Part shown: positions 57,649-64,000 of the stretch, piece after piece
Position numbering within the stretch: position 1 is the first letter of the stretch
How the letters are laid out: every line of letters begins with the position of its first letter
Origin: Zhongshania aliphaticivorans
GTDB taxonomy: Bacteria > Pseudomonadota > Gammaproteobacteria > Pseudomonadales > Spongiibacteraceae
Assembly (NCBI RefSeq): GCF_902705855.1
Contig: NZ_CACSIJ010000001.1
Coordinates: forward strand, 485,751-549,750
DNA length: 64,000 bases
Reading direction: 5' to 3'
Program-made: the position numbers and the translations under genes
The notes under the pieces: generated by a model
The model's database searches: none
What the model saw: only the letters and a program-made list of their open reading frames with translations
Told to the model about the DNA's origin: nothing

Positions 57649-58794
57649 TTAAATTGCAGCCTTGGGATAGGAACCCAACACTTTAAACATAATGGAATGT
57701 TGTTCAATATCATTGAGAATATCAACAATGATGGCATCGTCACGATGCCCTTCAAATTCAATAAAAAAGACGTAGGTCCAGGGCTCAGTACGCGATGGCC
57801 GCGTGTCGATACGCGTGAGCATCACATCTGCTTTTTGAAACGGCTCGAGCAATTTAAACAGTGCGCCAGGTCGATTTCGGGCAGACACCACCAAAGACGT
57901 TTTATCGCGACCACTAGCCGCCACATCTTCGCGACCAATAATTAAGAACCGCGTGGTGTTATCAGGCTGATCTTCAATATTTGCCGCCAACTGCACCAAA
58001 CCGTACTGCTGCTCAGCCATATCGCCGGCAACCGCCGCGACACCTTCTTCTTCCGCCGCCATTCGCGCGGCTTCGCCGTTGCTACTTACCGCAGCGCGTT
58101 CAACGCCGGGGAAATGGGCGTCCAGCCAGCGACGACTCTGCGCCAAGGCTTGCTGATGCGCACAGATACGTGTGATCGGCTTATCTTTACCGTCTTTACC
58201 CACCAATAAATGCAGGCGAATACGCAGTTCCAATTCGCCACATATTTTTAAGGGCGAATTGATAAACGCATCCAAGGTATGCGACACCATGCCTTCAGTA
58301 GAATTTTCTACCGGCACCACGCCGTAATGGCATTGACCATTAACGACCTTAGCGAACACCTCATCGATAGACGCTTGCGGAACGCTGACCACAGCATGGC
58401 CAAAATGTTTGAGCGCCGCCGCTTGGCTGAACGTGCCCATCGGCCCCAAATACGCCACTTCCATAGGCTTTTCTAGGGCCAGACACGCCGACATAATTTC
58501 GCGAAAAATAAACGCCACAGTGTCATCAGCCAAGGGGCCTTTATTTGCCGCCTTCACCCGCGCCAAGACTTGCGCCTCGCGCTCGGGCCGATAGAACAAC
58601 AACTGCTGCGAGCTGCTGCTATCCGCATTCGACTCAAACTGTTGTGCGGCGGCAAATTCCCGCAACTTAACCTCGGCCACCTGCTGGGCGCAGCTGGCAC
58701 GACGATTCAGCAAATCGTGAATCTGAGTGTCGATGCTATCGATGCTTTGGCGTAAATCATCAAGACTCACTGGCGGCGTGTTGGAATCGCTCAT
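57649..58794 (-). CDS. pheA: Bifunctional chorismate mutase/prephenate dehydratase
   Basis: 381 residues from ATG 58794; an earlier ATG lies inside serC. Domains: AroQ chorismate mutase at about 8-100 (LDDLRQSIDSIDTQIHDLLNRRASCAQQVAEVK), prephenate dehydratase at about 110-285 with the NTTRFLIIG motif, and an ACT domain at about 300-375 (RPGALFKLLEPF, then TRPSR replacing the ESRP motif). It makes phenylpyruvate and is likely inhibited by phenylalanine. It starts five bases after the serC stop. Confidence 0.96.
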   Translation of the reverse strand: MSDSNTPPVSLDDLRQSIDSIDTQIHDLLNRRASCAQQVAEVKLREFAAAQQFESNADSSSSQQLLFYRPEREAQVLARVKAANKGPLADDTVAFIFREIMSACLALEKPMEVAYLGPMGTFSQAAALKHFGHAVVSVPQASIDEVFAKVVNGQCHYGVVPVENSTEGMVSHTLDAFINSPLKICGELELRIRLHLLVGKDGKDKPITRICAHQQALAQSRRWLDAHFPGVERAAVSSNGEAARMAAEEEGVAAVAGDMAEQQYGLVQLAANIEDQPDNTTRFLIIGREDVAASGRDKTSLVVSARNRPGALFKLLEPFQKADVMLTRIDTRPSRTEPWTYVFFIEFEGHRDDAIIVDILNDIEQHSIMFKVLGSYPKAAI

Positions 58795-58798
58795 AATC

Positions 58799-59878
58799 TC
58801 AGCCGTTTTGTTGTGCAAAATCTTTCATATAGGTAATCAGCGCATCTACGGCTTCTTCTGGCACCGCGTTATACACGCTGGCACGCATACCACCCACCGA
58901 GCGATGACCTTTCAAATTCAGCAAACCCGCTTCTTCTGCACCAGCAAGAAACGCCTTATCCAAATTTGCATCAGCCAACACAAAGGGAATATTCATTAAT
59001 GAACGACTGGCCACTTCAACAGGGTTGCTATAAAAACCGCTAGCATCAATATAGCTATATAGCTTTTCTGCCTTGCGACGATTAATGACTTCCATCGCCT
59101 CTAGGCCGCCCTGCGCTTTAAGCCATTTAAATACCAAGCCGGCCAAATACCACGCCAAAGTTGGCGGCGTGTTGTACATAGAATCGTTATCAGCAGCGGT
59201 TTTATAATCCATCATGGTTGGCGTGACTGGGCTGGCTTTGCCCAGCAAATCTTTGCGAACAATCACAATAGTCAAACCAGCGGGGCCGATATTCTTTTGA
59301 GCGCCTGCGTAAATCAAGGCAAATTTATTCACGTCGATAGGACGCGACAAAATAGTCGATGACATATCAGCAACTAAAGGCACTTTAGATTCTGGCGTCC
59401 AGAAAAACTCCACACCGCCAATCGTTTCATTTGGCGTGTAGTGTAAATACGCCGCGTCGTCGCTTAACTTCCAGCTATCAAATGCTGGGATAGTGGTGAA
59501 GTTAGTATCTTCAGACGATGCCACCACATTAACCTTGGCGTAGCGCTTCGCTTCCTTAATGGCTTTCTTAGACCATTCCCCGGTGTTGACGTAATCAACA
59601 ACCTTGCCCTCACCCATCAAATTCAAAGGCACAGCTGAGAACTGGCTGCTTGCACCGCCCTGTAAAAACAGGACTGCGTAATCGTCGGAAATACCCATCA
59701 GCTCGCGCAAATCAGCCTCGGCCTCATTGGCGATACCAACCATTTCATCAGAGCGGTGACTCATTTCCATGACCGACAAACCACGACCCTGCCAATCCAT
59801 TAACTGCTCGCTAGCCTCTGCTAACACTGATTCAGGAATTGAAGCCGGACCTGCACAAAAATTATAACGACGCGCCAT
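58799..59878 (-). CDS. serC: Phosphoserine aminotransferase
   Basis: 359 residues from the ATG giving MARRYNFCAGPASIPESVL; the longer frame to 59920 runs into the gyrA terminator and is rejected. The PLP Lys is in YAGAQKNIGPAGLTIVIV near 198, and FLQGGASSQFSAVPLNL is typical. It serves serine and pyridoxine synthesis. It stands at the head of the serC-pheA-hisC-tyrA-aroA-cmk run. Confidence 0.97.
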   Translation of the reverse strand: MARRYNFCAGPASIPESVLAEASEQLMDWQGRGLSVMEMSHRSDEMVGIANEAEADLRELMGISDDYAVLFLQGGASSQFSAVPLNLMGEGKVVDYVNTGEWSKKAIKEAKRYAKVNVVASSEDTNFTTIPAFDSWKLSDDAAYLHYTPNETIGGVEFFWTPESKVPLVADMSSTILSRPIDVNKFALIYAGAQKNIGPAGLTIVIVRKDLLGKASPVTPTMMDYKTAADNDSMYNTPPTLAWYLAGLVFKWLKAQGGLEAMEVINRRKAEKLYSYIDASGFYSNPVEVASRSLMNIPFVLADANLDKAFLAGAEEAGLLNLKGHRSVGGMRASVYNAVPEEAVDALITYMKDFAQQNG

Positions 59879-59902
59879 CTTGAATCGCCACTCCGAAAGA
59901 TT

Positions 59903-59938
59903 AAAAAAATAAAAAAACAAACGGCGCCAGCGGCGCCG
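59903..59938 (-). terminator. Terminator between gyrA and serC
   Basis: On the minus strand CGGCGCC (59932-59938 side) pairs with GGCGCCG around a three-base loop, followed by TTTGTTTTTTTATTTTTTT. It ends 25 bases before the serC start. Confidence 0.9.
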
Positions 59939-59987
59939 CTACTCATATTACTTAGCTGTAAATCTCAGCGAATATCCGGTGCGAGGA

Positions 59988-62639
59988 TTACTCCTCGCCG
60001 CTATCGTCCGCTGACGGTGCCGCATCACCATCGGTGCTTGCCGCTTCGCCGGCAATCACATCGTCGGTCGACGCTGTTTCAGCGTTTTCGTCGTCTTCTA
60101 GCAACTTCTCGTCTTCTTCGTCAACGCGCTGAACACCAACCAAATGCTCGTCTTCTTTCAAACGAATAACACGAACACCTTGGGTATTACGGCTGAGAAT
60201 TGATACTTCATCAGTGCGAGTGCGCACCAAGGTGCCCTGATCACTGATCAGCATCAGGTCATCGCCTTCAAAGACCTGAACCGCCCCAACCAAAGGCCCG
60301 TTACGCTCACTCATTGCCATGGCGATAACACCGCGATTACCACGGCCTTTTGCTGGGAAATCTTCCACCAAAGTACGTTTGCCATAACCATTCTCAGAGA
60401 CAGTCAATACTCGACCACCCTCTTGTGGAATAATCATTGCGATAGCAGATTGGCCTTCATCCATGCGAATACCGCGCACACCTCGAGCCGTACGGCCCAT
60501 TGCGCGGACAGCGGTTTCAGGGAAGCGAGCTGCTTTACCGGCGCTAGTTAATAGCAAAATATCGTTTTCGCCATTGGTAATTGAAGTACCTATTAGAACA
60601 TCGCCTTCATCCAACTCAATGGCGCGCAAACCAACACTGCGCTGACGAGAAAATGCCTCAAGCGGTGTCTTTTTAACCGTACCAAAACCGGTAGCCATAA
60701 AGATGAAATAGCCTTCGGTATATTCATTCACCGGTAAAATTGAAGTGATGCGCTCATTGGCGTCCAGCGGCAATAAATTCACCATTGGTCGACCGCGAGA
60801 GTTACGACCCGCAACGGGAATTTGATAAGCACGCAGCCAATATACTTTACCGATATTGCTGAAACACAAAATAGTGGTATGAGTGTTGACCACCAATAAA
60901 TGCTCAACAAAATCTTCGTCTTTTACCGAGGTCGCCGACTTACCCATACCGCCGCGACGCTGGGCTTGATAAGTATCTAAGGGCTGTGACTTGGCGTAAC
61001 CGCCATTGGAGATAGTCACTACGCGATCTTCTTCTGGAATCAAATCTTCATGATTAAGATCAAGCTGTGAAGCCACAATTTCACTGCGACGCTCATCGCC
61101 GTAATCAGCAACCACTTGCTCTAATTCACCACGAATAACCGCAATTAACACATCGGGGTTAGCGAGAATATTTAAGTATTCAGCAATTTCCAGTAGGCGC
61201 TCTTGGTACTCGCCCAATAGTTTTTCATGCTCGAGACCGGTCAGTTTTTGCAAACGTAAATCAAGAATCGCCTGAACCTGTACCGGTGACAGATAGTACT
61301 GCCCATCACGCATGCCATATTGATCTTCAAGATCATCAGGACGACAGGCATTTTCGCCAGCGCGCTCTAACATGCCAGCTACATCGCCCAATTTCCAAGG
61401 GCGAGAGATCAAGCTATCTTTTGCTTCTTGGGTCGTTGCAGATGCTTTAATAGTGGCGATAATTTCATCAATATTTGAAATCGCGACCGCCAAGCCTTCC
61501 AACACATGACCGCGTTCACGTGCTTTGCGCAGTAAATAAACGGTACGGCGAGTAACCACTTCGCGACGATGGCGAATAAAGTACTCGAGCAACTGTTTCA
61601 AGTTCAAGATACGCGGCTGGTTATCTACCAAGGCCACAATATTGATACCAAATACGTTTTGCAGCTGGGTCTGGGCGTAAAGATTATTCAGAATGACTTC
61701 GCCGCTTTCCCCGCGCTTCATTTCTATAACAACACGCATACCGTCTTTGTCAGACTCATCGCGCAGCTCAGAAATACCTTCTATTTTCTTCTCTTTAACC
61801 AGCTCGGCAATTTTCTCAATCAGGCGCGCCTTGTTAACTTGGTAAGGCAGCTCGTGAATAAGAATAGTCTCGCGATGAGTTTTTTCATCGACGATGACCT
61901 CAGCGCGGGCGCGAACATAAATACGGCCACGGCCAGTTCTATACGCTTCCACAATACCGGCACGGCCGTTGATAATCGCCGCAGTCGGGAAATCTGGGCC
62001 AGGAATATGTTCCATCAACTGATCGACGGTAATATCTGGATCATCCAGCAGGGCCAAACAGCCGTTAATGACTTCAGTTAAGTTATGTGGCGGAATATTT
62101 GTCGCCATACCAACCGCAATACCCGACGAGCCATTGATCAATAGCGCAGGGATTTTGGTAGGCATAACCGCCGGAATTTGCTCGGTACCGTCGTAGTTAG
62201 GCACCCAATCGACGGTTTCTTTGTCTAGATCGGCAAGAATTTCGTGGGCAATTTTGCGCATACGAATTTCGGTATAACGCATGGCTGCCGCGTTATCACC
62301 GTCAATAGAACCGAAGTTACCCTGACCATCGACCAGCATATAGCGCAAAGAAAACGGCTGCGCCATGCGAACTATGGTGTCGTATACCGCAGAGTCGCCG
62401 TGGGGATGGTATTTACCGATAACGTCACCCACCACACGGGCGGATTTCTTATAGCCTTTATTCCAGTCATTACCTAGCTCGCTCATGGCGAACAGCACAC
62501 GGCGATGAACAGGTTTTAGACCGTCGCGCACATCGGGCAGTGCCCGACCAACGATAACGCTCATTGCATAATCAAGGTAGGACTGCTTAAGCTCGTCCTC
62601 GATATTTACCGGCAGAATCTCTTTAGCTAAATCAGCCAT
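59988..62639 (-). CDS. gyrA: DNA gyrase subunit A
   Basis: 883 residues. The catalytic Tyr is in [10 protein letters not shown] near 122, and the quinolone region [17 protein letters not shown] keeps Ser83 and Asp87, the susceptible state in E. coli numbering. The GyrA box QRRGGMGK opens the C-terminal pinwheel domain. The last 50 residues are strongly acidic. It works with GyrB to add negative supercoils. Two upstream genes usually found near gyrA in pseudomonads (mtnA, ubiG) are not between it and the next gene. Confidence 0.98.
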   Translation of the reverse strand: MADLAKEILPVNIEDELKQSYLDYAMSVIVGRALPDVRDGLKPVHRRVLFAMSELGNDWNKGYKKSARVVGDVIGKYHPHGDSAVYDTIVRMAQPFSLRYMLVDGQGNFGSIDGDNAAAMRYTEIRMRKIAHEILADLDKETVDWVPNYDGTEQIPAVMPTKIPALLINGSSGIAVGMATNIPPHNLTEVINGCLALLDDPDITVDQLMEHIPGPDFPTAAIINGRAGIVEAYRTGRGRIYVRARAEVIVDEKTHRETILIHELPYQVNKARLIEKIAELVKEKKIEGISELRDESDKDGMRVVIEMKRGESGEVILNNLYAQTQLQNVFGINIVALVDNQPRILNLKQLLEYFIRHRREVVTRRTVYLLRKARERGHVLEGLAVAISNIDEIIATIKASATTQEAKDSLISRPWKLGDVAGMLERAGENACRPDDLEDQYGMRDGQYYLSPVQVQAILDLRLQKLTGLEHEKLLGEYQERLLEIAEYLNILANPDVLIAVIRGELEQVVADYGDERRSEIVASQLDLNHEDLIPEEDRVVTISNGGYAKSQPLDTYQAQRRGGMGKSATSVKDEDFVEHLLVVNTHTTILCFSNIGKVYWLRAYQIPVAGRNSRGRPMVNLLPLDANERITSILPVNEYTEGYFIFMATGFGTVKKTPLEAFSRQRSVGLRAIELDEGDVLIGTSITNGENDILLLTSAGKAARFPETAVRAMGRTARGVRGIRMDEGQSAIAMIIPQEGGRVLTVSENGYGKRTLVEDFPAKGRGNRGVIAMAMSERNGPLVGAVQVFEGDDLMLISDQGTLVRTRTDEVSILSRNTQGVRVIRLKEDEHLVGVQRVDEEDEKLLEDDENAETASTDDVIAGEAASTDGDAAPSADDSGEE

Positions 62640-62912
62640 GAATCGGGTAATTCCTTATTATGGATAGTCGTCACGTGGCAGTGTCGCCTCGAAATCGGCC
62701 TTATCCGGTATTTAACTCACCACTGTCACCGTCTCCGCCGACGGCGCAGCTAGTCTAAGCGGAAAATAAAGCGGCAATCATAGCATAAATCTCAAGCCCG
62801 TAGACAGTTCAAAATCGCCGCAAATCAATGTACTACCGCAACAAAAGGCGCCCACAGCGCTCACGTTAACGGGTATACTTGCGCCTTTGCGTAAACAGAT
62901 ACGGACAGCCCC

Positions 62913-64000
62913 ATGCCTGCCCAAAGCCAACACCCCGTCGACACACTTATATTTGCACGCTGGATTATTCCCGTGACACCTAATTGCACGCCGCTAATTG
63001 ACCATGCGCTAGCTATTCGCAATGGCGAGATTTGCGCCATATTAGCCGCCGAGGAAGCCGAATCCATCGACGCCACCGACGTACTGCGACTAGATAATCA
63101 CGTGCTAATGCCAGGACTCATTAATGCTCACGGCCACGCCGCAATGAGTTTATTTCGTGGCATGGCCGACGACAAACCGCTACACACTTGGCTTAACGAC
63201 CACATTTGGCCGGCAGAAGGCCGCTGGGTAGACGAGGCCTTTGTTAGCGATGGCTGCGAACTGGCCATAGCTGAAATGCTCCGCAGCGGCACCACCACCT
63301 TTAGCGATATGTACTTTTTCCCCGAAGCCGCCGCCACCGTCATTCGCAAAGCCGGTATTCGCGCCCAGCTCAGCTTTCCTATATTTGACTTCCCCAGCGC
63401 CTGGGGCAGCGGCCCTGATGAGTATTTTCGCAAAGGCCTCGCACTGCGGGACGAACTAAAGCACAGCAAATTGATTACCGTCGCCTTTGGGCCGCACGCG
63501 CCCTACACGGTTGGCGATGACGCCATGCAACGGGTCGCCACCCTCGCCGCAGAGGCAGATGCCGCCATTCAAATTCATCTACACGAAACTCAGCAAGAGA
63601 TCGACGACGCCGTCACCCAAACCGGCAAACGCCCCATCACGCGGCTTGCCGACCTAGGTTTACTAGGACCAAAAACCCAATGCGTCCACCTTGCGGCCCT
63701 GAATGACGACGACATTGCCACTCTCGCCAACTTCGGCTGCCACGCTATTCACTGCCCAGAATCAAATATGAAACTGGCCAGTGGCTTTTCTCCCGTCGAG
63801 AAAATGCGCGCCGCCGGTATTAATGTGGCACTCGGCACCGATGGCGCGGCCAGCAATAACGACCTCGACCTATTCAGCGAGATGCGCAGCGCCGCCTTGT
63901 TAGGCAAAGTCATTGCCGGCGATGCCAGCGCCCTGCCCGACCACTACGCGCTAACCATGGCGACGTTAAACGGCGCCAAGGCGCTTGGCATAGACCATCT
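62913..64000 (+). CDS. TRZ/ATZ family amidohydrolase (MtaD-like deaminase), 5' part
   Basis: About 362 residues are present; the 3' end is outside the window. The metal-site pattern of cytosine-deaminase-like amidohydrolases is complete so far: NAHGHAAMSLFRG with the His pair near residues 70-72, then GPHAPYTV, HLHETQQEI with His, HLAALNDDDI, HCPESNMKLASG, and LGTDGAASNNDLDLF with the metal Asp near 310. Related enzymes deaminate 5-methylthioadenosine or S-adenosylhomocysteine. It is divergent from gyrA across 273 bp. Confidence 0.92.
   Translation, partial: MPAQSQHPVDTLIFARWIIPVTPNCTPLIDHALAIRNGEICAILAAEEAESIDATDVLRLDNHVLMPGLINAHGHAAMSLFRGMADDKPLHTWLNDHIWPAEGRWVDEAFVSDGCELAIAEMLRSGTTTFSDMYFFPEAAATVIRKAGIRAQLSFPIFDFPSAWGSGPDEYFRKGLALRDELKHSKLITVAFGPHAPYTVGDDAMQRVATLAAEADAAIQIHLHETQQEIDDAVTQTGKRPITRLADLGLLGPKTQCVHLAALNDDDIATLANFGCHAIHCPESNMKLASGFSPVEKMRAAGINVALGTDGAASNNDLDLFSEMRSAALLGKVIAGDASALPDHYALTMATLNGAKALGIDH

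Noticed and set aside
59879-59920. Upstream extension of serC
   Set aside because: The codons overlap the U-tract of the gyrA terminator, and the extra residues are absent from the family.
61569-62081. 170-codon frame opposite gyrA
   Set aside because: Antisense shadow of gyrase A.

Overview
The window is a 64 kb chromosomal segment of a Gram-negative, probably marine gammaproteobacterium. The block gyrA-serC-pheA-hisC-tyrA-aroA-cmk-rpsA-ihfB-lapA-lapB-pyrF and the block thrS-infC-rpmI-rplT-pheS-pheT-ihfA-merR-tRNA-Pro match the order known from Pseudomonas relatives. The unfused tyrA and aroA, the moderate GC and the FabY-type ketosynthase suggest a cellvibrionad/Spongiibacter-like lineage rather than Pseudomonas itself. 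That placement is inferred from gene order and remembered family sequences, not from a search. I see no insertion sequence, prophage, CRISPR array or obvious genomic island.

Left third (1-31 kb), mostly accessory metabolism, transport and regulation: the 3' end of queD; an OprP/OprO-type porin behind a good Pho box; a SulP transporter-carbonic anhydrase operon next to a LysR regulator; a PQQ- and haem-dependent dehydrogenase; a lipid-related minus-strand run (acyltransferase, dienoyl-CoA isomerase, nitroreductase, SRPBCC protein); a PilZ protein; the fabY ketosynthase divergent from a GlxA-type AraC regulator; a thiolase; a CvfB-like RNA-binding protein; an RND efflux operon controlled by a divergent TetR gene with a large perfect palindrome between them; a MASE1-CHASE histidine kinase; the pntAA-pntAB-pntB transhydrogenase operon; an OhrR-like MarR gene coupled to glutathione peroxidase; and a fliK-like/flhB-C-terminus-like pair.

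Middle (30.5-46 kb): a histidine kinase, double-receiver and TonB-family run, then the translation/IHF block (tRNA-Pro, merR, ihfA, pheT, pheS, rplT, rpmI, infC, thrS), two small proteins including a nuclease without a usual start codon, tRNA-Val, uvrB, tRNA-Asn and a small secreted protein.

Right third (46-64 kb), almost all minus strand: an SLC13 permease, a DHH phosphoesterase, pyrF, lapB, lapA, ihfB, rpsA, cmk and the aromatic/serine block (aroA, tyrA, hisC, pheA, serC), then gyrA. A divergent amidohydrolase of the TRZ/ATZ type runs off the right edge.

The window is mainly a well-conserved core chromosome. No clearly new multi-gene system stands out. The most interesting signals are regulatory or local: the 42-bp palindrome at the efflux operon, the Pho-box promoter of the porin, a receiver domain with Glu in place of its phosphoacceptor Asp, a nine-G tract inside an acyltransferase gene, a nuclease whose signal peptide can only be reached from an ATT codon, and a candidate operator ahead of the peroxidase-OhrR pair.
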